Shown here: positions 11,301-23,500 of the stretch, one piece after another | Layout of the letters: every line of letters starts with the position of its first letter | How positions within the stretch are numbered: position 1 is the stretch's first letter | DNA from: Casuarius casuarius | Lineage: Eukaryota; Chordata; Aves; Casuariiformes; Casuariidae | Reading direction: 5' to 3' | Assembly (NCBI GenBank): GCA_003342895.1 | Contig: PTFA01000029.1 | Location: 1,054,001 to 1,118,000, forward strand | Length of the DNA stretch: 64,000 nt | Position numbers and translations under genes: made by a program | Notes under the pieces: generated by a model | The model's input: only the letters and a program-made list of their open reading frames with translations | Databases searched by the model: none | Told to the model about the DNA's origin: nothing

Positions 11301-13006
11301 AGCACAGAAGAGCAGCCATCCCCTAGTTTATTAGCCACAGATCCCAACAGACAGCGTCAGCAGGAGATCCTAGGATCTAAGGAGCAGCTGGAGCAGGGGA
11401 GAAGTGGTGGTGCTGCAGACTTTAAGTGCATCTTTTAGAAAAACCTGGTCTTAACAAGGCCGATTAGCTCCTTAGTTGCAGCTTAGCATCAGCAGCAGTA
11501 AGGCCAAGTGTCTGCAGGCTGGGCACGTGAAGAGTTATCTGGATTATTAACATCAGCCCTGCAAAGATGACCAAGGCCTTGCTGAATAAGGGCAAATACT
11601 CACTACCTGGCAACCTGCTGACCCCCAGGGAGGCTAACATGGTCAGCAGCCCTTGTCATGATAGGGCAGAGAACTGACACTTGCGCTTACGTGAATGGCT
11701 AGATCAACAAGGCTGCAAGACCAGCTATGCTACAGCCAGCATTAGGCATCAACAACCCTCAGCTGCCATAAACATATTGTTTGACAAAACCAGCCTAGAG
11801 TGTAACCACTTGACATTAAACCCACACAAAAGCTGCTTCCACTTACAGCACGTCCTCTGCTGCCCGCGCCAGCCGCCTGCCACACCACAAGCCTGGTCTC
11901 TGCCGTGAAGGTGGTACTCACTGGAACCAGGACACGGTGCAATACCAGCCACTCACAGAAAAAGATTGGATTGTTCCAAAGAATTTGCCCACCTTAAGCC
12001 TTAACCCCAACACAACCACCCTTCCAGGAGTTTACTTGAAGATACAGCAGCATTGCTGAGTTTAGCTAGCATGTTACTAGCTGTGAAGAAATTTTAAATG
12101 AAATCCATTAGATGTGTCTCTTATTGTTTAAAGAAATTGAACAAACCTGTTACTTTAATAGAGAGCAATTCCTACCTCCTAAGAGCCCTCATTATGTTTT
12201 ATAAACCACAGTAACCTAACAGAAACCAGGAAAGAAGTTACTTCTTTATAGTTTCTTCTCTAAAAGGAAAAGGTTTTAAAGATCTTTCAGTCTGACTTTA
12301 GCACTGCAAGGAAAACAGGAGGCTTTTGTTTCAAACACAGTTGCTTATATTTTCTGCTGTTTAAAAATGTAGTTCCCTTTCCACCTCATCTCACTTGGTT
12401 TGTATCTGCAGCTTGTGCAGATTTCACTTTTTAACTTAGGGTTTTAATCATGGGGGAGGGAGTTCAGAGCTGTGCAAATCACAAACCCAGAGTCTTTATT
12501 TATAGTATGCTGCATGTCTGGGTTTCCTCTTAAATTGTCAACTTCCATAAACTGGATTGTGAATTTTACTGTGAACCACATTTTGACATATCAGATAAAG
12601 AAAGAAACACCTTAGATTTGTCCACCAGGATATACATATCCTTGAAACACTTCCCTCCCTCCACTTCCTAGTTCTCACTTACTTTCTTTCTCTAAATAAA
12701 AAATATTCAATAAATTCCATAAAGGACAAGAAGAAAACACATAATACACTGTAATCAGCATTACAGATTCTGAAACTGAGGAGATTTGGCTGACTGACTA
12801 GAGACTTTGTGGAATAACAAAAATTCAACAGTATCAAGGACACGAAGCACAAGGTGGACAGGGCAGCCCAAGAATGAGGGGCAGGAATGCAACCAGATGG
12901 GCAGGAGCCTGACCAGGAATCAGAAAGTGCCAAGGTAATTCAAGGACTAAGACATCCTGCAAAGTCTGTCCTGGAGATTAGTATTTTATCCCCTCCCCAC
13001 CTACAG
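11301..13006. other. Unique noncoding stretch
   Basis: No supported gene. Several overlapping open frames of 65-85 codons on both strands near 11.7-11.95 kb and 12.7-12.93 kb contradict each other and carry no domains. No repeat family was recognised. Confidence 0.5.
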
Positions 13007-13155
13007 GGCCAAAGTTTGCTGCTTAAGGAGAACATCTTTAGGATTGCTGAAGAGGGCATTAAAGCTGGCAGAGCAGAAGATGACAAAGCTAAATACTCCC
13101 AACAGCAAGCTGCTGCAGGTAGGCTAGGAAAAACTGTTCAAGAAGTTTCCTACAG
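13007..13155 (+). other. Candidate exon (149 nt), unproven
   Basis: A pyrimidine-rich acceptor (atcccctccccacctacag) ends at 13006 and a good donor (TACAG then GTGAGA) follows 13155. The 149 nt between are open in one frame, encoding 49 codons plus two bases. The translation begins GQSLLLKENI and is rich in charged residues, Gln and Ala. The frame is also open upstream to an ATG at 12887, so it could alternatively be a chance open frame of 90 codons. No homologous family is recognised and no neighbouring exons are identified. It could equally be a lncRNA exon or a pseudoexon. Confidence 0.2.
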
Positions 13156-16100
13156 GTGAGAGCTCCATAGACAAGGAACTGAAGGGAAAAGTCCAGACTG
13201 GACCTACGAATACAGGAAGTCTCATATGAAAATGGAAATAGATTACAATAATCATAAATCATCCCCCAAACACAGACAGGTGCTGTAGTTCCAGTTCCAG
13301 ATTAAGACTTCCAAAATCTGAATTTGGTTCCTAGCTCTAATGCAAATTTCCTTTCTAACTTTTGATAAATGATTTCATTTCTGTGCTTCGCATCTGCCGA
13401 ACAAAAATAATTCTGTCTTTTATCTATCCTGTCTATTTATAAAAATTGGGGGGAGAGGAAAATGGGAAGTGACAACAGTGGTGGGAACCATTTCTTAACT
13501 GTGCCCAACCTGATCAAGGCTTGGATCTCTGGATGTTATTGTAATATCACTGAACTTTTCCTGAGGCATAGAAAATCTCTTGCCAGAATATGTTGCGAAT
13601 AAGAAAAAAGACTTTAGGCAAACAGCAAGCATCTTCTTCAGTGACACCCTTTAATGCCTTATCTCACATTGTAATTGCTAATAGGTTATTTTGATAGATT
13701 TTCTACTTTACTGAATAGGGTGTTATTATAGTGATCATTTCCAGACCAGATGCATGCACCAGTCTTTCTTATCCATCAGACATGTCCTACTGTGTCTCTC
13801 TGGAACTGAAGTGCTTCATATGAAACTATATTTATACACATCAGCCATTAATTTCAGCAATTTCCATGTCCTCTACATCAAGCCCACCTGACTACAGAGG
13901 TTTCTCTGTGAATCCAGGTCAAACCCTGTGCCCTCCCAGAAAAACTCTATAGTTAATTTTCCAGTTCTGACATGCAACAGGCTTTCTTAGAGAGCAGGGG
14001 GATTCGATAGATCAGTATTTTCTAAATTACATATGTCGGAAGATATTCTAGGCACTCTATAATTAGCCAGCAAGGAAAAGCATTTCTGATTCATTAGGTC
14101 AACTTTAATGGTTTCCTCATTAAAAGTTTTTGCTGTTAAGCTGACAGAAGCTGGAATTTAATAGTAGCTTCCAGCACTTTCCTTATTAGCCGATCTCTAT
14201 TGAATCAGTCTTTATCACCTGAAGAGATATTTTAAATGGAAATTCCTCAGCCCTGAGCAACCTAGATTGACCAAAGGCCTAGAGATTGCTCTGTCCCTTC
14301 TTTAATAAACTGACTGTATATATTGCTGCAAAGGTCAGTCCTCATTAGTCAGTGATGGCCATGCAAGTTTTAACACATTATATTCCAGTGCTACTTTCTC
14401 ACTTGTTGAGACTATCTTGTTGATATTAAATAGCTGTTTCATGTGATGGGGTTCATAAATATGAATTTCTGAAGAGCTTTTACAAGCATTGATCCCTTCC
14501 CATGCAATTCACAAGAGTCAGATGGCTCTCTGGTCATCTTACAAACTAGCTGCTGTAATTCGGTAAGATATACAATTAAGTTCCTTTACTGTGCCCTCTG
14601 AACACATATCAGAGCGAAGCCAAGCAATAGGCTAATCTTCTACATGCCTATGGTAGAGTTTTTTCATAAGTAACTCATTATAACTTAAATTCTCCTTTGT
14701 CAGATCTCAGCCAAACCAAACTAGGTCTCTTCCTAATATTTTTTGGTTTGGGGCCTGAATTTGGAGAGCATTTGGGTTTAGGGCCTTTTTTTAAAAGGAG
14801 AAAATTATCTCTTCCCTTTCTCATTAATGTTCCAGGTTTTAGACAATGAATTTTCACATATTACAAGCTCACTCACCTCCAGAGAGTAATAAGATTGTAT
14901 AACTTGGTCATCTGAGAATAGCACACTTGCAAATACAGTAAAGAATCTGGCCTACTGAATCCAACAACAGTGTTCTATTTTAATTAAAAGCTATCCTTCT
15001 CAGGAAACCAACTTGATTTTTGAATAACTCCTTTATAGGTGTTTGGCTTTGAGTTTAGAAGTCACTTAAGGAAGCTAATTTCTATTTAAATTTCTACTTT
15101 CTGCAAGGAATATAACTTGAGGGGCTTATGGAGCATTTTGGGAGACATGCCTGTTTTATGACTAAGGTCATAAAGACTTCCCAGGATTTGGGAAGTGAGG
15201 CTTCAATCCATGCATCTCTCTCCGATTCTGTATGTGACCTTGAAGGAAGCACCTCTGAGGGGTTCACACAGAGGTGACATTTGCCTTCTCTCACATTTGG
15301 CTGGTCTTGTCTGTATCACAAACTCTGTTACAATTTTTTTGTAACACGTCTAGCATGGCACTTTACAAGCTGTAGGAGCTAACATAACACAGATTAAAAA
15401 TAGCAATTCATATGTTAACACACTAACTGGATTTTCCCATTTTAAGGCTAAGTAGGTGCCTTAGGTGGGGCTGTTGTTTTTCCCCAGTGGTATCAGATGA
15501 GAGAACTGAGCAAGAAAGGTCACGTGAGATGGGAAGACAGTGCCGGAGGCAGTTCAGCTCCACAATTCTTTGTTCTCATCAAGCTTCCTCAAACACTAAT
15601 TACATTAATTTGAAATTTAGCAGATAATTAACTAGAGAATCTTCTTTGGTAAGACACTGAAAATGGCACAGAAGGGAGAGGGCTTTGGTCTTGGCCAGTG
15701 TGTTTGGCATTGCAAGCTCCCTTCATTTCAGTAGGAAAATTACGAGGACTCCAGAGCTCAGCTAGTAGTAATGTTTTGCCTAGTAATCTCCTTGTGGGGA
15801 GAAATAAAAAAACTGGTATGCTCAGCATGAAGAGGTGACTACCCACGGATGCACAGGCTTGCTAGCACAGGAGTGACCTTGGCATTCTTTATCAATGCTT
15901 CATGATCTTAATGAAGGATTAATATAGGAAGGAGGGAATAATGGTAAAATAGGGAATAGATGGGGAAATGTGTGGGCAGTAAAGTAGCAATGAGCTTTCA
16001 AAAACCCTTCCAGCCTCACAAACCATAAAAAGTGGCCAAGAGGAGTATTTACAGAACCATTCTCTGGAACAGGGATGAAATAACTCAGCATGACAGCAGT

Positions 16101-18084
16101 TTAGAGACAGTGTAAAAAAAAATCATTTTAATTATGGATGAGGAAAACATTAAATTCCAGGTTAGCAAGCACTGTAAGTAATGCCAACCTTGAGCTTCTC
16201 AAGCAGTCTCTCTCCTACCATGACCACTCACACCAAAATGCCCCAGCCTCCCCAATTTATATGAGCATAGATGTTTCGAACAGACTTTTTTTGTGTTGCC
16301 ATCAGCAGTATCAGAACAGAGGTAAAGGCTAGCTGTAAAGAATGACCACAGATTATTCATGATCCACTGTAAAAGTGGCATTCAGGTGTAGGCTCTCTTC
16401 CAGCTTTTGATATAACCTAGACAAGCCTCAAACTGGCAGACTTCTTGCTGAATAGAGCAATCCTTAAAGTAGGAAATAATAGGAAGATTTAGAGGCATAT
16501 GGAACCCATTAGAAATGGCATGTTTGCAGGGACAGATTATAAATTGGATCAACTAGAAAAGCATCTGAAAAAAGCTTTCCTACAATTCCATCTTGTATGG
16601 AACTGTCTGATTCCAGCTGAAGTGTGTTTCAAACTAGAGGCTTCACTTCATCATTTCTTCATTTTACCACATTTGGAAAGCACCCAAACTGATGACAGCA
16701 GAGGCCCCACATACTGTAAGACCCACCCCAGAGTGGACAGAAAAGGGAGAGGGATGAATGGCACATTCACCTAGGTACCATAATATACATTCATGACATC
16801 TCCAGTGCTCACCATAACCAGAAAGGGACCATTTCAAAGATTTGAGGGGGGACCGAATCCACATCTGTACAGATCCCAAAGGTCTTCACTCCACATTGGA
16901 TGCGATAGACACGTAGCTCCTGCACTAGCCCAGAGTGACACACACTTGGGGTGCTCTCCAATAGCCACACACTTGCTGTGAGTGTGGATTTCAGCTGCCT
17001 GGCCCCTGCCGCCTTGCGACTACCTGGAGCCTGACTGCTAACTTCCCTGTTTTATGCATATGTAGTGGATTTCATCCTAGAAGAATAACAAGCAGTCATT
17101 CATTAACATCAGACACGCAAAACAAATTTAGCTAAGCTGATTACTGTAATGTAGTAGCCAAGAGCACTGTTCAAATTGACATGGGAGAAGAAATGCCTTT
17201 GATACTCTCAACACAACGAGCTGTCTATTTTTGTGAAGTCTCATGTTTCCTAATTACCTTAATACTTTAAGAATTAGGTAACACCAATGTACAATCACTC
17301 ACACCGGGCTGAGTTCACAGCCTCCCATTCCACAGTACTTACAGGGAATGTTAATCTGATGCAAAGTCTGGCTGTGATATCAGTATCAGACCGCTTCTTC
17401 TGGAATAATCAGTCACACCTCGGGATAAGAAAAATCCCACAACGCTACAGAGCGGAATTCAGAGTCCAACACAGGAAACACTACAGGCACACAGATAACT
17501 ACAAATACGTCCTCCTGAGTTGTGCCCTGCCCCCTGCAATAATAAACTCTTTTTGCTGACAGCTGCACTGCTGTGAGGACTGTCTGCTTATCCCAGAAAG
17601 GCCCCTCACCACCCTCACCCAGCCAAAAATGAGGATGAAGCAGTGTCCTCCCTCAAGCACAACAAAAGCAGTTCCACTTTCCAAACCACATGTGCCAAAA
17701 GATACCTAGCACATCCTGCAACCCCACACACCTCCGCCACAGCCTGTACACAACCTATACATGCTCTCAGTATGAAGCAAGCACAGCACAATAGCGCAGC
17801 TATGGGGAAGCCCTGACTTAACCTGGAGGAGGCACTTCCTGCAGAAAGTTAATGCACCATTCACCCAACCTTTCCAGTAACCCTAAAACTTAGGCCTCAG
17901 AGTGTTGCATTGCTGATGTTAGACAGCAGATATGACACAAGCTGCAATAGCTGAGCATGCCAGTGCTGGTAGGGATGAAGCAGGACCTTCTGTGCTAACC
18001 CCATGGTGTGTGCTTCACACCCCAGTATTTTTCTCTGTGTGTTTATTTATGGACAGATTCTGAAAAAGAAAGCAAAGCATCCTA
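13156..18084. other. Unique noncoding stretch
   Basis: No supported gene in about 4.9 kb. Open frames up to about 91 codons (16.5-16.8 kb) occur with opposing shadows on the other strand and no domains. No CR1 fragment, tandem repeat or long homopolymer was noticed. It is ordinary AT-rich intronic or intergenic sequence. Confidence 0.55.
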
Positions 18085-18132
18085 AAATGGGAACAGATGG
18101 GGCCTGCCTATTATCCCAAATCATTCTATGAC
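18085..18132 (+). repeat. Possible CR1 3'-terminal relic
   Basis: The string running from 'ggaacagatgg' through 'cccaaatcattctatga' resembles the CR1 LINE terminus (GGAACTAGATG..CCAACCCAAACCATTCTATGA), including the terminal ATTCTATGA unit. The match is short and the middle is diverged, so this may be chance. Confidence 0.35.
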
Positions 18133-21100
18133 AGAGCATAAAAACAAGCAAGGCTGATGTGTAGCAACCTGCAGTGCATGACACTAAGCAGACCCTGCTG
18201 ACAAGCAGTGTCTTATTGCTGAAGAGACCCAAGCTGGCTCCCTGTTCAGCGCTCGGGCAGAGCTCCTTCCAGTTCACAACAGCGACAGCACAGAAAGGCA
18301 TCGACCTTTGTGTGCAATATAAACAAATGCAGCTGAGACACAAAACTTGGACTCCTGGGCATAAAGAAAACAGAAAACGAAGTAGCTGTGAGCACTGTTA
18401 AACTTTCCACAGCTACAAATTGCTCTTTCATGCATGATACATACAATTAGAGCATGCTTAAACTCCGGATTATTGGGACAATAGGCTGTAGCAGCTTTAA
18501 TCCAAGTGAGTCATTAAGCTGCGCCACTTCAGTAGGAATCTGCATACTTAAAAAGTGTCTGTGTATCATACAATCCATCTGTGTAACATGGTCCTTACAG
18601 CACAGCTCCAGTAATTAACTTAACTACACTTCCTCACGAACATATTGCTACCATGTGTATACATTAGCATCTTGGCAATATTTTCTTTTTGTAAAAAGAT
18701 TGAAAGTATTAGTGCCAATGTGGTAAATCTATCTACGTCTGTCTGTATGTCTAAGCCTTACGGCTCTTTGTGGGGATTCTCCCTCTCGTTCTCCCTCTGT
18801 TAGACTACCAACTGCTTTGGAAACTCCTTTTTCCATTCCAAATGGATTTTGCGCTTCCATATTGAGATAAAACCCCCGGGAGATAACTAGAAAGACTTGT
18901 GCACCTGACACAAGGCTAACAAAGAGGGCTGTTAGCCAGTGATGATGGCAAATTGAGCTGGAAAGTTTATGGGGGAAGAGGCAGTTACCATCCAGTCCAA
19001 ACCACGTTGTCAAACTGCACTCTAGAAAGGTAACCATACAAGTCTGCTGAGAACCCACAACTGGATTCTTCAAGAGACTCTGATCTAAACCCCAAAACAC
19101 TCAAGAGTAAGTAGGAAACTGAGGCAGGAATGTGTGCTCAGGAGTTTGTTCCTCTAGATCTCTACGGCTGCATATCCTGCATAACAGATGAAGAGCTCCA
19201 AAAGCCAATATAACCAATCTGAACTGGTACGTCCACACATCACAGCATACTGCAGTGCATGGCAGCCAGCTCTACTGTCTCCTACACTGCTCACGTGTGT
19301 TTCTGGGATTAAGCACAAGAGACAGTTTGGTTATTCACAATATAGACAAGGTCTAAATTTCTTATGCTATCCAGAGGGACTGATGTCAGAGCCTCTGCAA
19401 AGCTTGCAGGTGACCTGTTTCACTATCTAGTCTCCCAGATAAATAAGCTGTGACCCAAACTATCCACTGGATAATAGTGCTTACTCTCCTGGAGGGTCCA
19501 GAGCCGGTAACACTAAACCACGCTGTTAGAAAATACTGGTCCAGCTTTCATGAAAAGGCCCTAAGCAGAGGACCTGCACCTCCTGATGGCATCTGCAAAT
19601 GTGTTATTCAGCTGTCTGAAGCCTGCCTCATTCAGCAAGCCTGGGAGAGGTGAGTGAGTGTGGAGCCCTGACACAGCAGTATGGTCAGGACCCAGCAGGA
19701 GGAGCTTTACCAAGGTTGTAAAACCATTATCCTCTACTCTGAATATTTAAAAACCAAAAAAACAAACAAAAAACAAAACAAAAAAAAGTTACTTATCCAC
19801 AAATGTTTTGCCATAGAACAGCCAGAAAGTTTGTAAAAATACAAAGACAGTAGCAGTCATGCTGTTCGGTCATATAACTATAAAGCATCACAAAAAATCT
19901 AAGCAATATTTGGTTGCTCCAAAGCAGTGACTATATATGCTGAGTTTTACCACCAGCAAATATTTGGGAAAAAATGCATAGGGAAAATCCAAATGGGCCT
20001 TCAACTCAGAGTTTTTAGCAAGTGTTGCCAGAATTATGATTTGACATTACCTGCTATTCAGTGCTGTGAGAATTCCCTTCCCTATCCCTTCTAATGTCTC
20101 TAAAAGGAAAAATACACTTGAGGAAAAATAGTTTAGTAAATGGAATGCTAATTAAAATCAACCTTGTGACCTGAAGCACTGAGTTCAGATTTTTACATGC
20201 TAATCAGGATTAGCGGTAGCACAGACTGAAAACTGAAGTTTCCTTCTCTTCGGAAAAATGATTTTTTTGTCATATGTAGACTCCCCAAGATGGGATGAAA
20301 AGTCAATACAAAACAATTTACAGAATGAAAATACCCTTTCCCCACCCCACCCCCCAAAAAAGTGCCAACATACATACTTTCTGGAAGTCTACCTTCACGT
20401 TGAACCCTATCCACTTAAGTGCTTCAGTGTCTTCTGGGAATTATAATGGTGGTGCCTCAGGCTTTAATTCTCCTGAGAAGACTGTAACCAGCCCATGTCC
20501 ACCTCCATCCACAGACAGCAGTCATGGGATTCCTGCAATGACTCACAGCTGGCAGAACCAGATGCTCGTCATGCGGCATCACAGGAGATATAATCCAGCC
20601 AAGGAAAGGACCCCGGGAAAGAAGAGGGAAATGAGATGCAAAAGCTAAAGCACTTACATGGGACTACAGAAGCTCAGGTGAATGAAGATTCACAGTGAAA
20701 TAATATGAAACATTCTGACCAGACCAACTAAAGCAAAATATCTTAACTCTAAAAAAAATACATACATATATATTCCATGTGAGGCTTAATAATTTACCTG
20801 ATAACATTCAAAAATATTCTGAAAAAAACCCTTCAATATCCCTGCTGAAAAGTGTTTTGATTTTGCTTGTGTTTGAGGTTCCCAGGGGACAGACAAAAAC
20901 CACACTACCACTTAGCCAGAGAACTCTTTAAATCAGCGAAAGAATTCAGAGGGAGAACAAATGACTCCAAAGAGGTAGCGCTGGCATCACTCCTCCTGAA
21001 GACTAATGTTAAGGACTGATCATCTCAGCATTGGCACTCACCTGTGCCATGCTGGAGATGAGCTGGGTAAACAGGGTGCCTCACACAGCACCTCCAAGTC

Positions 21101-21823
21101 TCCACTTTCCCAGGAAAGGAGGCAGGGTTTGTCCTTGTTCAAACACCATGGACTCCTCAAGGGTTTAGCTGGCTCCACACCCACGCACAGAGAGCAGGCT
21201 ACGGGCAGTCCATCTCCTACCATTCCCTCGCACACTGGTTTTGGAAACAAGTATCACAAGCGCAGCTTTGCTGTCCCTGTACTCACAGCGCTTGTCCCTG
21301 GGTAATTAAAGAGGCTGAGGTATGGGGAAAAAGTGAAAGCAATGACTCCCAAAGCCAGGCATACAGAGAAAATAACATTGACTCAGTGTTCTGCTTTTGG
21401 GCTGTGAAAGAAAATAAGCTGAAGCCATAACTGGGCTAAAGTCACTTCAGCAGTTTTAATATGTATTTCACAGGCAGAAGACATAAGGCATCTCACTGAA
21501 AATCCAAAAGTGCACATTTGCGCTTCATTCTGGGTCTGTGCCAGAGGGGAGCTGTAACTGAAGCAGCTGTAACGGAGCACCTGCATTTTCAGATTCCTCT
21601 GGAGAACAGAGGAAGCCAGATGTGGACAAGCAGCTGCCACGTGCTTTGGCCAGTGGTCAGGTATTGATTGTGATTGCCTGTATTTGAATTCAAAGCTTTT
21701 TACTACATTTTGGTTTGGATATTTTCATACCCCTCAACTTTTCATCGTATTTACAAGTTTGACAGAATAGCTGGCTTTTTGCATGAGTAAGCACTAGGAA
21801 ATGTGAATTTCCTGTTGAAACAG
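18133..21823. other. Unique noncoding stretch with A-rich low-complexity tract
   Basis: No supported gene. It contains an A-rich (AAAAC-type) low-complexity tract at 19749-19788. A donor-like GAGAG/GTGAGT (donor GT at 19650-19651) preceded by an acceptor-like ttattcag (ends 19611) would bound a 38-nt pseudoexon. Minus- and plus-strand open frames of 60-123 codons near 18.7-19.1 and 20.3-21.3 kb overlap each other and lack domains. Confidence 0.5.
19749..19788 (+). repeat. A-rich low-complexity tract
   Basis: Forty bases of A with interspersed single C, in AAAC/AAAAAC-like spacing. It resembles a decayed poly-A tail or an (A)n(C) microsatellite. No retroposed body was recognised directly upstream. 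Confidence 0.8.
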
Positions 21824-21848
21824 TTTTTTTTTTTTTTTTTTTTTTTTN
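21824..21848 (+). repeat. T24 homopolymer ending in an ambiguous base
   Basis: Twenty-four T followed by N at 21848, so the true length is uncertain. It is 95 bases upstream of the TA repeat. A matching body on the minus strand, as a poly-A tail would need, was not recognised. Confidence 0.9.
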
Positions 21849-21940
21849 GTGTGATCCCTTGCTGTAGTTGGAAGGGTGTACTGTTACACACAGTGCATCC
21901 GATTTCACATGTATGCATGCTTGTATGTCCTGTTGCCTTA

Positions 21941-21943
<3 letters not shown>

Positions 21944-21973
<30 letters not shown>
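21944..21973 (+). repeat. (TA)15 dinucleotide microsatellite
   Basis: A perfect TA repeat of 30 bases. The flanks (21905-21930 and 21980-22020) are themselves mostly alternating purine-pyrimidine (atgtatgcatgc-like, tatatatgtatgcacgtaca-like), making a roughly 110-bp DNA-unwinding/cruciform-prone block. The Tyr-Ile-rich open frames across it on both strands are artefacts of the repeat. Confidence 0.95.
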
Positions 21974-21979
<6 letters not shown>

Positions 21980-22722
21980 GCCTGTATGTGTGCTTATATA
22001 TGTATGCACGTACATATATAAAAACAAATATGAGCTGGAACAGTATCTTATTTTCAAAGTGTCTGTGCATACTAAAAAATGTAGTGGTTTGTATAATCTA
22101 GAGAATGTGTAACTCAAATAGTAGTTTCCAAAAATGGCATGGGACTTTCCTAAAATGTGCTTTTAGTTACAAGTTCAGTTAAGCAGTCCATAGAGAGTGA
22201 AACACTGAACTAAACTGATCTTAAAAACCAAATATGCTTGGGACAGCAGAAAGGATTTTTATTTTCTGTTCATTTTTCCCTTCTTTTTGCCTTTTATTTT
22301 CCCGTCTTGTATCTCCCATTCTTGTTGGATGATGCAAGAATGAATGTTAAAAACTAAATGTTAAAAACAGAATGCTAAACTAAACTATTAATAGTTGAAG
22401 CATCACTACAGTCCCCTTCTATAGTATTTGACCAATCCTGCTCCTTACTGGCTTTGCCCCTCTACTTATCAATTCTTTGGGAATAAATATTACTAAGACT
22501 TGCAGAGAAGGCTCAGAAAAGACAATTGTTCATATAAGAAAAGAGGTAATAATTTTTAAGCACCTATAAGTAAGTCTTAAGAAATACTTGTCTTTTCGGC
22601 CACTTCTTGTTTCCTTTCTCTGCTACTGAATATTAGGATAGTTGGGAAGTATTTTTTCTCCTTTTACTGTCTATTAGCAGCTACTTTTTATCCGTTTTCT
22701 TTGTTTCTGCTTCTTTGCTTAA
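21974..22722. other. Noncoding AT-rich stretch
   Basis: No gene is seen. A short imperfect repetition of 'aaactaaatgttaaaaac'-like units lies near 22345-22385. Otherwise there is nothing recognisable. Confidence 0.5.
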
Positions 22723-22746
22723 TTTTTTTTTTTTTTTTTTTTTTTT
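22723..22746 (+). repeat. T24 homopolymer
   Basis: Twenty-four consecutive T. It could be a minus-strand poly-A tail of an old retrocopy, but no body was recognised beside it. Confidence 0.9.
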
Positions 22747-23486
22747 ACTTTACTTTTACCGACCTTAAAAAAAATATCTCTTACCTATCTTGGCTTACAG
22801 GTCTACATTGTACAGTTGCATACATCTTATTTCAAATATTCCCTTGAATTCTGACTTGTTCCACTGTCAGTGCTGAAGTCCCACACATTTCAAATCCTGA
22901 CCCCCTGAAATAAGACATCGACCATATTTACAAGAGATGGGATATATATTAGTCACATTGAAGTCCAGATAATTTATATTTTCTAAGTGTTATCTGTAGC
23001 TTCTATAGTCCTCAGTCGTTCCTTAAACCACAGTGTAACACTGCTTGCATTAAACCATGCCTGGATTTCCAAAAACTGCTTCAGTCATTGCTGCACAGCA
23101 GGCTTGTCAGTCAAGATGGGCCAACAACACTGGCTTCTCAGTCTGAATTCACTTTTAAATTGATGAGTGAAATTCACTGTAACCATTTTGCAAACAACCA
23201 TTTCTAAATTAAAAATCAATTCGTTGTTTAATATTTACAAAATTTAATGTGGTTCAAACTGAATTAAGAATGAATATAAGGGCAGTACCATAGTGAACAC
23301 AAGACTGCTGGGGCCCCTTTGAAAACCAGTGCAACCTCATTATCTGTACAGCTATAACAAACTCAGTGCAGGTGGGATTAGAGGAAACACTAGATCTGCT
23401 TAAATTCTATTTTGGCATGGGCCTGTTCACAAACCATAAGTTTAAGACAAGAATAACTTTCCTCTGGACCAACCATGCCAGCAACA

Positions 23487-23500
23487 ACACACACACACAC
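23487..23500 (+). repeat. (AC)7 microsatellite
   Basis: A short perfect AC dinucleotide run. It is minor. Confidence 0.85.

Noticed and set aside
10827..11347. Minus-strand frames of 152 and 113 codons
   Set aside because: They overlap each other in different frames across a GC-rich patch, show no domain, and are explained by low stop density there.
21690..22101. Overlapping Tyr-Ile and Lys-rich open frames of up to 126 codons
   Set aside because: They are produced by the poly-T and (TA)n repeats and include an ambiguous residue at the N base. They are not coding.
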